DNA from: Chaetoderma sp. LZ-2023a
Taxonomy: Eukaryota > Mollusca > Caudofoveata > Chaetodermatida > Chaetodermatidae
Length of the DNA: 64,000 nucleotides
Direction of reading: 5' to 3'
Assembly: GCA_034401795.1 (NCBI GenBank)
Contig: CM067363.1
Span: forward strand, 33,088,470 to 33,152,469
Of this stretch, positions 21,574 through 35,541 are shown one piece after another. The number at the start of each line of letters is the position of its first letter. Position 1 is the stretch's first letter. A program made the translations under genes and the position numbers. Under the pieces are notes generated by a model that did no database searches, was not told where the DNA came from, and saw only the letters and a list, made by a program, of their open reading frames with translations.

Positions 21574-22026
21574 TTAGTTGGTTATGTCATGATCGTATAT
21601 GATGTCAGTTAGGTGCATATCTAGTTTTGATTTAAACACGCTGAGCGTGGCTGCCTCGACCAAAACAGAAGGGAGTGAGTTCCATGTGTTAATAATTCGG
21701 TTTGGGAAAAAATGCCTACGAATTTCTATTCTGCTGCGTTTACTGTTGAGCTTGAATGTGTGATCTCTAGTACATGTGTTACTTGATCGGGCAAAGAATG
21801 TGTTTTTGTCAATGTTGTAATCATCATGGATAAATTTGTATGTTTCGATTAAGTCTCCTCTAAGCCTTCTGTATTTTAGTGACATGGGGTTCAAAGCCTT
21901 TAACCTGTCTGTGTAGCAGTAGTTTCTCAAATGGGGAGCAAGTTTGGTGGCTCTGCGCTGGACCCTTTCGATTATACAAGATTGTCTTTTAAAACGAGGA
22001 GACCATATGCAGTTACAGTATTCCAA
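21574..22026 (-). pseudogene. LINE C-terminal domain (frame piece 3)
   Basis: 150 residues starting EYCNCIWSPRFKRQSCIIE, with the conserved tail of this LINE group: YRRLRGDLIETYKFIH, RDHTFKLNSKRSRIEIRRHF, and NRIINTWNSLPSVLVEA. It returns to the frame of piece 1. The sequence between its stop and the (GAT)n tail is the 3' UTR. Confidence 0.8.
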
Positions 22027-22069
22027 AATTGGTCGGACTAGTGATTTGAATAACAGGGTATGCGTGTTT

Positions 22070-23023
22070 TCAATCTATGTAATTGAAGGTTCTGTTAATT
22101 AGACCAACTATGCTGTTAGCCTTTGATACAGTTGCATTTATATGGGTATTGAAGGAGAGGTTTTCATCTATGTGTACGCCAAGATCTTTTTCACTTGTGG
22201 ACGGTATGATTTCAATGGTTTGTGACTGGGATGTAGTGTATATCATATAATACTGGGTCTTAGGATTATTTGAACCAAAGTGTATTACATGTGTTTTGTC
22301 TGTATTAAAGTGTAACTGCCAAATCTGAGACCAATTACATACATTATTTATAGTGTCTTTAACTTTCACAGTGCTAGGGTTACCAAACATTTTTGTATCA
22401 TCCGCAAAGATCTTACAAGGGCAGGTTACGGAATCGTGTCGATTGTTTATATACAAAAGGAAAGGTGTAGGTCCCAAAACACTGCCTTGAGGCACGCCAC
22501 TAGTGACGGCTGTCCAGTTGGATGCTGCTGCATTGATCTGTACACAGTGTTTTCTTTCGGTTAGAAATGCTTCAGTCCAGTTAATTAGTTGCTCTCCTAG
22601 ACTGTACATTCTCATTTTCTTTAGAAGTCTTTTGTGTGGTACTGTATCGAAAGCTTTGGAAAAATCTAAATATATTGCCTCTATGGATTTATTTTCATCT
22701 AGATTAGATGGTATGGATTCCATGTACTCCAGTAACTGTGTTTTGCATGATCTGTTATGTCTGAAGCCATGTTGACAGCTGGTGAGAAGGTTGTTTGTTT
22801 CCATGAGGTTCATTATTGCATCACGTACAAATGTTTCTAAAAGTTTGCAAAGTGAGCAAGTTAGACTAATGGGTCTGTAGTTGCTTGGATTACTTTTTGG
22901 GCCTTTCTTATAAATTGGACAGACATTAGCCATTTTCCAAATCTCAGGTATTATGGCTTCCTCTAAAGATTTGTTAAATAGGATGCTAAGGGGTACACTG
23001 ATCTCTTTTGTTAGTTCAATCAA
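22070..23023 (-). pseudogene. LINE reverse transcriptase core (frame piece 2)
   Basis: 317 residues. Motifs in order: WKMANVCPIYKKG, NYRPISLTCSLCKLLE, QHGFRHNRSCKTQLLE, YLDFSKAFDTVPH (first catalytic Asp), SGVPQGSVLGP, and FADDTKMFG (the catalytic DD), followed by the thumb region with FNTDKTHVIHFG and EKDLGVHIDENLSF. All expected catalytic residues are present. The frame breaks again near 22072, where an extra T follows INRTFNYID. The enzyme would copy LINE RNA at a nicked target site, but this copy cannot make it in one piece. Confidence 0.85.
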
Positions 23024-23067
23024 AATTCGTATGGATATGCCGTCTGGTCCATGACTTTTATTTGGGT

Positions 23068-23538
23068 TTAGTTTTTTAGTTTGGCTTCAATAGTCTCTGG
23101 GCTTATAGAAATGTCTGGTAAAACAGTGTTTATGATATTGGGGATATTTTCTGGCATTGTATTTACGTTCTGTTCTGTAAATATGCTTGCAAAATAGATG
23201 TTCAAAACTTCTTCCTTTTCTATATCATTTGTACACATATCATTGTTTGAATATTTAAGTTGGCCTACTGTTTCTTTGAGAGTTGTTTTGCTTTTGACAT
23301 ATTTCCAAAAGGACGTGGGTTTTTTCTTGCATTCTGTTGCTGTATGTCGTTCAAATGACCATTTGGCTTTTTTGATACATGATGTAGAATTATTCCTTGC
23401 CATTTTATATTGGTTACACTCATCAGAACTCTTTGTTTTCTTGTATGTTTTGTACAGTTTGTTTTTTGCTTTAAGGGTGTGTGTGGCACTGGAAGTAAGT
23501 GATAGGTGTTTCCATTTACTCCACTTGTTTGTTTCCAT
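23068..23538 (-). pseudogene. LINE RT N-terminal segment (frame piece 1)
   Basis: 156 residues with the pre-RT region of Jockey/CR1-type LINEs: KKKPTSFWKYVKSKT, then EEVLNIYFASIFTEQN, then SPETIEAKLK. The frame breaks at an A-run near 23070, where one base is missing; the frame of the next piece then reads LNPNKSHGPDG. The homologous LINE at 62794-64000 reads straight through this point. Confidence 0.8.
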
Positions 23539-23575
23539 AATCGTTATAACTATTGGACACCATATTCATTCAGAC

Positions 23576-24194
23576 TATTGTCTGTATAGGCCAGGATTTC
23601 CCAAACAAAACCAACCAGCCTGCACGTCCAAATAGTCATTTGTCCTCCAGGTCTGCAATTCGACAATGTTGTTGGTGCCTTACAAATCAAAAACTTAGTC
23701 AAATTGCTATACAAATCCGTAGCAAGAGTGGCCTAAAAATTATGATGATTATTTTAGAATATATAGACTGAAAGCTGTTGTCACAACTATTTTCATTCAA
23801 ATTAGTATCAAATCTGTAGCAGATAGTAATCGCATTACCTAATAATTATTTTGACAATAATTGGACTAAATGTTGTTGCTGGCATTGATAGCAGCAACTT
23901 TCACGCAAAATATTGTCAAAGTACATAAAAGCTTTCTCCAATTTTCTCCTGGAAATTGACAAAGTTGCACTGAACAGTATTAAAATGCAGGCTGTACTTC
24001 AGTGAATACGTCCTACATGCATGCTTGCGCTTCCAGAGCTGGAGAACAAATGACGATTTGCACGTGCAAGCGGATTGGTTTTGTTTAAGAAATCTTGGCT
24101 TATTTAGACAATAGACTAAAGGCGTCCAATAGTTACAATGATTATGGAGTCAGGGAATTGCATGCTAGGTAGCGTTGCAACATCGTCGTGTCGT
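23576..24194. other. No gene; decayed foldback repeats before the assembly gap
   Basis: Decayed TGACTGAAAGCTGTTG and TGGACTAAATGTTGTTGCTG foldback arms lie at about 23765-23935. At 24126-24160 a sequence related to the LINE target site occurs in inverted orientation. Confidence 0.4.
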
Positions 24195-24694
24195 NNNNNN
24201 NNNNNNNNNNNNNNNNNNNNNNNNNNNNNNNNNNNNNNNNNNNNNNNNNNNNNNNNNNNNNNNNNNNNNNNNNNNNNNNNNNNNNNNNNNNNNNNNNNNN
24301 NNNNNNNNNNNNNNNNNNNNNNNNNNNNNNNNNNNNNNNNNNNNNNNNNNNNNNNNNNNNNNNNNNNNNNNNNNNNNNNNNNNNNNNNNNNNNNNNNNNN
24401 NNNNNNNNNNNNNNNNNNNNNNNNNNNNNNNNNNNNNNNNNNNNNNNNNNNNNNNNNNNNNNNNNNNNNNNNNNNNNNNNNNNNNNNNNNNNNNNNNNNN
24501 NNNNNNNNNNNNNNNNNNNNNNNNNNNNNNNNNNNNNNNNNNNNNNNNNNNNNNNNNNNNNNNNNNNNNNNNNNNNNNNNNNNNNNNNNNNNNNNNNNNN
24601 NNNNNNNNNNNNNNNNNNNNNNNNNNNNNNNNNNNNNNNNNNNNNNNNNNNNNNNNNNNNNNNNNNNNNNNNNNNNNNNNNNNNNNNNNNNNNN
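24195..24694. other. Assembly gap, exactly 500 N
   Basis: A round-number run of N. It borders the left edge of the 34-bp satellite, so the true array length is unknown. All reading frames across it are meaningless. Confidence 1.
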
Positions 24695-27600
24695 TGTAAT
24701 ACATGGAGTGACAAGGTCATTCACATGGTGTAATACATGGAGAGACAAGATCATTCACATGGTGTAATACATGGAGGACAAGGTCATTCACATGGTGTAA
24801 TACATGGAGAGACAAGGTCATTCACATGGTGTAATACATGGAGAGACAAGGTCATTCACATGGTGTAATACATGGAGTGACAAGGTCATTCACATGGTGT
24901 AATACATGGAGTGACAAGATCATTCACATGGTGTAATACATGGAGTGACAAGGTCATTCACATGGTGTAATACATGGAGTGACAAGGTCATTCACATGGT
25001 GTAATACATGGAGTGACAAGATCAGTCACATGGTGTAATACATGGAGAGACAAGATCATTCACATGGTGTAATACATGGAGAGACAAGATCATTCACATG
25101 GTGTAATACATGGAGTGACAAGGTCATTCACATGGTGTAATACATGGAGTGACAAGATCATTCACATGGTGTAATACATGGAGAGACAAGATCATTCACA
25201 TGGTGTAATACATGTGGTGACAAGATCATTCACATGGTGTAATACATGTAGAGACAAGATCATTCACATGGTGTAATACATGGAGTGACAAGATCATTCA
25301 CATGGTGTAATACATGGAGTGACAAGATAATTCACATGGTGTAATACATGGAGTGACAAGATCATTCACATGGTGTAATACATGTAGTGACAAGATCATT
25401 CACATGGTGTAATACATGAAGTGACAAGATCATTCACATGGTGTAATACATGGAGTTGACAAGATAATTCACATGGTGTAATACATGAAGTGACAAGATC
25501 ATTCACATGGTGTAATACATGAAGTGACAAGATCATTCACATGGTGTAATACATGGAGAGACAAGATCATTCACATGGTGTAATGCATGGAGTGACAAGA
25601 TCATTCACATGGTGTAATACATGGAGTGACAAGATCAGTCACATGGTGTAATACATGGAGAGACAAGATCATTCACATGGTGTAATACATGGAGAGACAA
25701 GATCATTCACATGGTGTAATACATGGAGTGGACAAGATGAGTCACATGGTGTAATACATGGAGTGACAAGATCAGTCACATGGTGTAATATATGTAGTGA
25801 CAAGATCAGATCATTCATTGTGTAATACATGGAGAGACAAGATCATTCACATGGTGTAATACATGGAGGGACAAGATCATTCACATGGTGTAATGCATGG
25901 AGTGACAAGATCATTCACATGGTGTAATACATGGAGAGACAAGATCAGTCACATGGTGTAATACATGGAGTGACAAGATCATTCGCATGGTGTAATACAT
26001 GTAGTGACAAGATCATTCACATGGTGTAATACATGTAGTGACAAGATCATTCACATGGTGTAATACATGGAGTGACAAGATCATTCACATGGTGTAATAC
26101 ATGGAGTGACAAGATCAGTCACATGGTGTAATACATGGAGAGACAAGATCATTCACATGGTGTAATACATGGAGAGACAAGATCAGTCACATGGTGTAAT
26201 ACATTGAGTGACAAGATCATTCACATGGTGTAATACATGGAGTGACAAGATCATTCACATGGTGTAATACATGGAGTGACAAGATCATTCACATGGTGTA
26301 ATACATTGAGTGACACGATCATTCACATGGTGTAATACATGTGGTGACAAGATCATTCACATGGTGTAATACATTGAGTGACAAGATCAGTCACATGGTG
26401 TAATACATGGAGAGACAAGATCATTCACATGGTGTAATACATGGAGTGACAAGATCATTCACATGGTGTAATACATGGAGTGACAAGATCATTCACATGG
26501 TGTAATACATTGAGTGACACGATCATTCACATGGTGTAATACATGTGGTGACAAGATCATTCACATGGTGTAATACATTGAGTGACAAGATCAGTCACAT
26601 GGTGTAATACATGGAGAGACAAGATCATTCACATGGTGTAATACATGGAGAGACAAGATCATTCACATGGTGTAATACATGTGGTGACAAGATCAGTCAC
26701 ATGGTGTAATACATGGAGAGACAAGATCATTCACATGGTGTAATACATTGAGTGACACGATCATTCACATGGTGTAATACATGTGGTGACAAGATCAGTC
26801 ACATGGTGTAATACATGGAGTGACAAGATCATTCACATGGTGTAATACATGTGGTGACAAGATCATTCACATGGTGTAATACATGGAGAGACAAGATCAT
26901 TCACATGGTGTAATACATGGAGGGACAAGATCGGTCACATGGTGTAATACATGGAGTGACAAGATCATTCACATGGTGTAATACATGGAGTGACAAGATC
27001 ATTCACATGGTGTAATACATTGAGTGACACGATCATTCACATGGTGTAATACATGTGGTGACAAGATCATTCACATGGTGTAATACATTGAGTGACAAGA
27101 TCAGTCACATGGTGTAATACATGGAGAGACAAGATCATTCACATGGTGTAATACATGGAGAGACAAGATCATTCACATGGTGTAATGCATGGAGTGACAA
27201 GATCATTCACATGGTGTAATACATGGAGTGACAAGATCATTCACATGGTGTAATACATGGAGAGACAAGATCATTCACATGGTGTAATACATGGAGAGAC
27301 AAGATCATTCACATGGTGTAATACATGGAGAGACAAGATCATTCACATGGTGTAATGCATGGAGTGACAAGATCATTCGCATGGTGTAACGCATGGAGTG
27401 ACAAGATCATTTGCATGGTGTAATGCATGGAGTGACAAGATCATTCGCATGGTATAATGCATGGAGTGACAAGATCATTCACATGGTGTAATACATTTAG
27501 GGACAAGATCATTCACATGGTGTAATACATTGAGTGACAAGATCATTCACATGGTGTAATACATGGGGTGACATGATCATTCGCATGGTGTAATACATGT

Positions 27601-30600
27601 AGTGACAAGATCATTCACATGGTGTAATACATTGAGTGACAAGATCATTGACATGGTGTAATACATGGAGAGACAAGATCATTCACATGGTGTAATACAT
27701 GTGGTGACAAGATCGGTCACATGGTGTAATACATTGAGAGACAAGATCATTCACATGATGTAATACATGTGGTGACATGATCGGTCACATGGTGTAATAC
27801 ATTGAGTGACATGATCATTTACATGGTGTAATACATGTAGAGACAAGATCATTCACATGATGTAATACATTGAGTGACAAGATCATTCACATGGTGTAAT
27901 ACATGTAGAGACAAGATCATTCACATGGTGTAATACATTGAGTGACAAGATCATTCACATGGTGTAATACATGGAGAGACAAGATCAGTCACATGGTGTA
28001 ATACATGGAGTGACAAGATCATTCACATGGTGTAATACATGGAGTGACAAGATCATTCACATGGTGTAATACATGGAGTGACAAGATCATTCACATGGTG
28101 TAATACATTGAGTGACACGATCATTCACATGGTGTAATACATGTGGTGACAAGATCATCCACATGGTGTAATACATTGAGTGACAAGATCAGTCACATGG
28201 TGTAATACATGGAGAGACAAGATCATTCACATGGTGTAATACATGGAGAGACAAGATCATTCACATGGTGTAATACATGTGGTGACAAGATCAGTCACAT
28301 GGTGTAATACATGGAGAGACAAGATCATTCACATGGTGTAATACATTGAGTGACACGATCATTCACATGGTGTAATACATGTGGTGACAAGATCAGTCAC
28401 ATGGTGTAATACATGGAGTGACAAGATCATTCACATGGTGTAATACATGTGGTGACAAGATCATTCACATGGTGTAATACATGGAGAGACAAGATCATTC
28501 ACATGGTGTAATACATGGAGGGACAAGATCGGTCACATGGTGTAATACATGGAGTGACAAGATCATTCACATGGTGTAATACATGGAGTGACAAGATCAT
28601 TCACATGGTGTAATACATGGAGTGACAAGATCATTCACATGGTGTAATACATTGAGTGACACGATCATTCACATGGTGTAATACATGTGGTGACAAGATC
28701 ATTCACATGGTGTAATACATTGAGTGACAAGATCAGTCACATGGTGTAATACATGGAGAGACAAGATCATTCACATGGTGTAATACATGGAGAGACAAGA
28801 TCATTCACATGGTGTAATGCATGGAGTGACAAGATCATTCACATGGTGTAATACATGGAGTGACAAGATCATTCACATGGTGTAATACATGGAGAGACAA
28901 GATCATTCACATGGTGTAATACATGGAGAGACAAGATCATTCACATGGTGTAATACATGGAGTGACAAGATCATTCACATGGTGTAATACATGGAGAGAC
29001 AAGATCATTCACATGGTGTAATGCATGGAGTGACAAGATCATTCACATGGTGTAATACATGGAGTGACAAGATCAGTCACATGGTGTAATACATGGAGAG
29101 ACAAGATCATTCACATGGTGTAATACATGGAGTGACAAGATCATTCACATGGTGTAATACATGGAGAGACAAGATCATTCACATGGTGTAATACATGGAG
29201 AGACAAGATCATTCACATGGTGTAATACATGGAGTGACAAGATCATTCACATGGTGTAATACATGGAGAGACAAGATCATTCACATGGTGTAATGCATGG
29301 AGTGACAAGATCATTCACATGGTGTAATACATGGAGTGACAAGATCATTCACATGGTGTAATACATGGAGTGACAAGATGAGTCACATGGTGTAATACAT
29401 GGAGTGACAAGATCAGTCACATGGTGTAATACATGTAGTGACAAGATCATTCACATGGTGTAATACATGGAGAGACAAGATCATTCACATGGTGTAATAC
29501 ATGGAGAGACAAGATCATTCACATGGTGTAATGCATGGAGTGACAAGATCATTCGCATGGTGTAACGCATGGAGTGACAAGATCATTTGCATGGTGTAAT
29601 GCATGGAGTGACAAGATCATTCGCATGGTATAATGCATGGAGTGACAAGATCATTCACATGGTGTAATACATTTAGGGACAAGATCATTCACATGGTGTA
29701 ATACATTGAGTGACAAGATCATTCACATGGTGTAATACATGGGGTGACATGATCATTCGCATGGTGTAATACATGTAGTGACAAGATCATTCACATGGTG
29801 TAATACATTGAGTGACAAGATCATTGACATGGTGTAATACATGGAGAGACAAGATCATTCACATGGTGTAATACATGTGGTGACAAGATCGGTCACATGG
29901 TGTAATACATTGAGAGACAAGATCATTCACATGATGTAATACATGTGGTGACATGATCGGTCACATGGTGTAATACATTGAGTGACATGATCATTTACAT
30001 GGTGTAATACATGTAGAGACAAGATCATTCACATGATGTAATACATTGAGTGACAAGATCATTCACATGGTGTAATACATGTAGAGACAAGATCATTCAC
30101 ATGGTGTAATACATTGAGTGACAAGATCATTCACATGGTGTAATACATGTGGTGACAAGATCGGTCACATGGTGTAATACATTGAGTGACAAGATCATTC
30201 ACATGGTGTAATACATGGAGCGACCAGATCATTCGCATGGTGTAATACATGGAGTGACAAGATCATTCACATGGTGTAATACATTGAGTGACAAGATCAT
30301 TCACATGGTGTAATACATGGAGAGACAAGATCATTCACATGGTGTAATACATTTAGTGACAAGATCGGTTAAGTGGTGTAATACATGGAGTGACAAGATC
30401 ATTCGCATGGTGTAATACATGGAGGGACAAGATCATTCGCATGGTGTAATACATGGAGGGACAAGATCATTCACATGGTGTAATACATGTGGTGAGAAGA
30501 TCATTCACATGGTGTAATACATGGAGGGACAAGATCATTCGCATGGTGTAATACATGGAGGGACAAGATCATTCACATGGTGTAATACATGTGGTGAGAA

Positions 30601-33600
30601 GATCATTCACATGGTGTAATACATGGAGTGACAAGATCAGTCACATGGTGTAAATACATGTAGTGACAAGATCATTCACATGGTGTAATACATGGAGTGA
30701 CAAGATCATTCACATGGTGTAATACATGGAGTGACAAGATCATTCACATGGTGTAATACATGGAGTGACAAGATCATTCACATGGTGTAATACATGGAGT
30801 GACACGATCATTCACATGGTGTAATACATGGAGAGACAAGATCATTCACATGGTGTAATACATGGAGTGACAAGATCATTCACATGGTGTAATACATGAA
30901 GTGACAAGATCATTCACATGGTGTAATACATGGAGTGACAAGATCATTCACATGGTGTAATACATGGAGTGACATAATCAGTCACATGGTGTAATACATG
31001 GAGTGACAAGATCATTCACATGGTGTAATACATGGAGTGACAAGATCATTCACATGGTGTAATACATGTAGTGACAAGATCATTCACATGGTGTAATACA
31101 TGAAGAGACAAGATCATTCACATGGTGTAATACATGGAGTGACAAGATCATTCACATGGTGTAATACATGGAGTGACAAGATCATTCACATGGTGTAATA
31201 CATGGAGTGACAAGATCAGTCACATGTGTAATACATGGAGAGACAAGATCATTCACATGGTGTAATACATGAAGTGACAAGATCATTCACATGGTGTAAT
31301 ACATGAAGTGACAAGATCATTCACATGGTGTAATACATGGAGTGACAAGATCATTCGCATGGTGTAATACATGGAGGGACAAGATCATTCGCATGGTGTA
31401 ATACATGGAGGGACAAGATCATTCACATGGTGTAATACATGTGGTGAGAAGATCATTCACATGGTGTAATACATGGAGTGACAAGATCATTCACATGGTG
31501 TAATACATGGAGTGACAAGATCATTCACATGGTGTAATACATGGAGAGACAAGATCATTCACATGGTGTAATACATGGAGTGACAAGATCATTCACATGG
31601 TGTAATACATGGAGTGACAAGATCATTCACATGGTGTAATACATGGAGTGACAAGATCATTCACATGGTGTAATACATGGAGTGACAAGATCATTCACAT
31701 GGTGTAATACATGGAGTGACAAGATCAGTCACATGGTGTAATACATGGAGTGACAAGATCATTCACATGGTGTAATACATGGAGAGACAAGATCATTCAC
31801 ATGGTGTAATACATGGAGAGACAAGATCATTCACATGGTGTAATACATGGAGTGACAAGATCATTCACATGGTGTAATACATGGAGAGACAAGATCATTC
31901 TCATGGTGTAATACATGGAGAGACAAGATAATTCACATGGTGTAATACATGGAGAGACAAGACCGGTCACATGGTGTAATACATGGAGAGACAAGATCAT
32001 TCACATGGTGTAATACATGGAGAGACAAGATCATTCTCATGGTGTAATACATGGAGAGACAAGATAATTCACATGGTGTAATACATGGAGTGACAAGATC
32101 ATTCACATGGTGTAATACATGGAGTGACAAGATCATTCACATGGTGTAATACATGGAGAGACAAGATCATTCTCATGGTGTAATACATGGAGAGACAAGA
32201 TCATTCACATGGTGTAATACATGGAGTGACAAGATCATTCACATGGTGTAATACATGGAGAGACAAGATCATTCTCATGGTGTAATACATGGAGAGACAA
32301 GATCATTCACATGGTGTAATACATGGAGTGACAAGATCATTCACATGGTGTAATACATGGAGAGACAAGATCATTCTCATGGTGTAATACATGGAGAGAC
32401 AAGATAATTCACATGGTGTAATACATGGAGCGACAAGATCATTCACATGGTGTAATACATGGAGAGACAAGATCATTCACATGGTGTAATACATGGAGAG
32501 ACAAGATCATTCACATGGTGTAATACATGGAGTGACAAGATCATTCACATGGTGTAATACATGGAGACAAGATCATTCACATGGTGTAATACATGAAGTG
32601 ACAAGATCATTCACATGGTGTAATACATGTAGTGACAAGATCATTCACATGGTGTAATACATGGAGAGACAAGATCATTCACATGGTGTAATACATGGAG
32701 AGACAAGATCATTCACATGGTGTAATACATGGAGTGACAAGATCATTCACATGGTGTAATACATGGAGTGACCAGACAATTCACATGGTGTAATACATGG
32801 AGTGACAAGATCATTCACATGGTGTAATACATGGAGTGACAAGATCATTCACATGGTGTAATACATGGAGAGACAAGATCATTCACATGGTGTAATACAT
32901 GTAGTGACAAGATCAGTCACATGGTGTAATACATGGAGTGACAAGATCATTCACATGGTGTAATACATGGAGTGACAAGATCATTCACATGGTGTAATAC
33001 ATGGAGAGACAAGATCATTCACATGGTGTAATACATGAAGTGACAAGATCATTCACATGGTGTAATACATGGAGTGACAAGATCATTCACATGGTGTAAT
33101 ACATGGAGAGACAAGATCATTCACATGGTGTAATACATGAAGTGACAAGATCATTCACATGGTGTAATACATGGAGTGACAAGATCAGTCACATGGTGTA
33201 ATACATGGAGTGACAAGATCATTCACATGGTGTAATACATGGAGAGACAAGATCATTCACATGGTGTAATGCATGGAGTGACAAGATTATTCACATGGTG
33301 TAATACATGGAGAGACAAGATCATTCACATGGTGTAATGCATGGAGTGACAAGATTATTCACATGGTGTAATGCATGGAGTGACAAGATCATTCACATGG
33401 TGTAATACATGGAGAGACAAGATCATTCGCATGGTGTAATACATGGAGTGACAAGATCAGTCACATGGTGTAATACATGAAGTGACAAGATAATTCACAT
33501 GGTGTAATACATTGAGTGACAAGATCATTCACATGGTGTAATACATGAAGTGACAAGATAATTCACATGGTGTAATACATGAAGTGACAAGATCATTCAC

Positions 33601-34563
33601 ATGGTGTAATACATGAAGTGACAAGATAATTCACATGGTGTAATACATGGAGTGACAAGATCATTCACATGGTGTAATACATGAAGTGACAAGATAATTC
33701 ACATGGTGTAATACATGGAGAGACAAGATCATTCACATGGTGTAATACATGGAGTGACAAGATCATTCACATGGTGTAATACATGGAGAGACAAGATCAT
33801 TCACATGGTGTAATACATGGAGTGACAAGATCATTCACATGGTGTAATACATTGAGTGACAAGATCATTCACATGGTGTAATACATGAAGTGACAAGATA
33901 ATTCACATGGTGTAATACATGGAGTGACAAGATCATTCACATGGTGTAATACATGGAGTGACAAGATCATTCACATGGTGTAATACATGGAGTGACAAGA
34001 TCAGTCACATGGTGTAATACATGGAGTGACAAGATCATTCACATGGTGTAATACATGGAGTGACAAGATCATTCACATGGTGTAATACATGGAGAGACAA
34101 GATCATTCACATGGTGTAATACATGGAGAGACAAGATCATTCACATGGTGTAATACATGGAGAGACAAGATCATTCACATGGTGTAATACATGGAGTGAC
34201 ACGATCATTCACATGGTGTAATACATGGAGAGACAAGATCATTCACATGGTGTAATACATGGAGTGACACGATCATTCACATGGTGTAATACATGGAGAG
34301 ACAAGATCATTCACATGGTGTAATACATTGAGTGACAAGATCATTCACATGGTGTAATACATGGAGAGACAAGATCATTCACATGGTGTAATACATGGAG
34401 TGACACGATCATTCACATGGTGTAATACATGGAGAGACAAGATCATTCACATGGTGTAATACATGGAGTGACACGATCATTCACATGGTGTAATACATGA
34501 AGTGACAAGATCATTCTCATGGTGTAATACATGGAGTGACAAGATCATTCGCATGGTGTAATA
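24695..34563. repeat. 34-bp tandem satellite, about 290 copies
   Basis: The monomer is GTGTAATACATGGAGTGACA followed by AGATCATTCACATG. Variants are limited: GAGTG or GAGAG, TGTGGTG, TTGAGTG, AAGTG, TAGTG; ATCATTC, ATCAGTC, ATAATTC, ATCGGTC; GCATG for ACATG. The period is very regular, with few monomers altered in length. Blocks of many monomers recur at spacings that are exact multiples of 34, described in the findings. There is no spacer diversity, so it is not a CRISPR array. No gene is contained. Confidence 0.98.
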
Positions 34564-34685
34564 TTAATCGGGTGCAATCGCATGACCTGTTATGGATGAC
34601 AAATCCATGAAAAACTATCTGTTGAATATTGACATTAACCATTTTACCATCGAATTGGTTAAAAAAATTATAATTCTTTCTTAGA

Positions 34686-34820
34686 AAATGTCCATTTGCA
34701 GACCAAGAGAAGAATACTGTTGAAAATTTACCATTGCAATGACTGGCTTGGTTATCGAGCCAGTTATGCGAGTGGTAAATTTTCAAAAATTGCATTCTCT
34801 TGGCTTGTACTAATGGACAT
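34686..34820. repeat. Family B foldback core
   Basis: AATGTCCATTTGCAGACCAA..TTTACCATTGCAATGACTGG faces GCCAGTTATGCGAGTGGTAA..TTCTCTTGGCTTGTACTAAT. The outer TTAA ends are not clear here. Confidence 0.75.
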
Positions 34821-35019
34821 TCCACAAGACCGTAACAGAGGCTGGTTTAAATTAAATATTATATATTACAGGGTCAATATATCCCCTTTACATGTATTCA
34901 ACAGCTTTCTTGTTTGTTTACCATGACATCGAGATACTGGGAATTTATCTGTGAATGGGTCAACATACTTACAATATTAACTCTAGAAAATTTATAATAT
35001 ATGTATAAGTGGAACTCAC

Positions 35020-35159
35020 TTATTGGCTGGTATCTGCGGATGCGTGTTGTCAATACTCTCGATATATGACTGCTTCAGTAAGCGTTCCTGCAGTTCCAGT
35101 CTCTGGCTGTGGGAGATAATCCCAAATTTATGCTCTACTAGAACCTTGGTGATAGGCAT
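35020..35159 (-). CDS. Start-codon exon of an unrecognised host gene
   Basis: On the minus strand an ATG at 35159-35157 opens 46 codons that look like real protein: MPITKVLVEHKFGIISHSQ, then RLELQERLLKQSYIESID, then NTHPQIPAN. The exon ends with two extra bases (AA) at a GTGAGT donor (35019-35014). Upstream of the ATG a good acceptor (CTTTTATTTTCAG) lies at about 35206-35218, so the exon begins with roughly 47-50 bases of 5' UTR and an untranslated first exon is likely further right, perhaps ending at the GTAAGT complement near 36235. The following exons must lie left, so the 34-bp satellite probably sits in an intron, unless they are in the gap or outside the window. No family was recognised. 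Confidence 0.65.
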
Positions 35160-35321
35160 GATGGGTAATTACTAGGTCACGTGATATGGAGAGCACCGGC
35201 CGATAACTGAAAATAAAAGACACACATTAAGTAAGGAAATAACACTCTGTCCGTCTCGTCTCATGGCAAAATGGTGTAATAAAATAAATTAACCGTTTAA
35301 CCCATACATTTTTTCAAGAAA

Positions 35322-35400
35322 ATGTCCATTTTCTCATAGAAAATGTCCATTTGCATTTTTTGTATTTTTGAAAAGTTACCACTGGAATGACTGGTTCTGT
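35322..35400. repeat. Half copies of the family B core
   Basis: TTTTCTCATAGAAAATGTCCATTTGCA.. and AGTTACCACTGGAATGACTGG are present without the inverted partner arm. Confidence 0.5.
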
Positions 35401-35541
35401 TACACAGGAGGGTCTATGCAGCAACCCTGTACCTTATAGATCTACATAATATCCATGGCCATTCTCGTACATGGGTGTAAATGGATTTGATCGGGAAGTC
35501 TGTAGTGTAGGCAGAGTTGGCACAGCACAAGGCTACCCGCC

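Larger units (their letters stand above)
21285..23575 (-). mobile_element. 5'-truncated, broken LINE (Jockey/CR1-like)
   Basis: It runs minus strand from the truncated 5' side near 23575 to a (GAT)n tail at 21285-21307. It contains the RT domain in three frame pieces plus a C-terminal domain; the endonuclease is missing. The likely target repeats are GATTATGGA (5' side) and GATGATGGA (3' side), flanking an otherwise continuous sequence. An inverted, uninterrupted relative of that target lies at 24126-24160. Confidence 0.85.

Noticed and set aside
24116..24767. Long ORFs across the N run
   Set aside because: They consist of unknown bases in an assembly gap.
24695..34563. CRISPR-like array of short repeats
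   Set aside because: The repeats are head-to-tail with no unique spacers, the context is a eukaryotic genome, and variation is spread over the whole monomer. It is a satellite.
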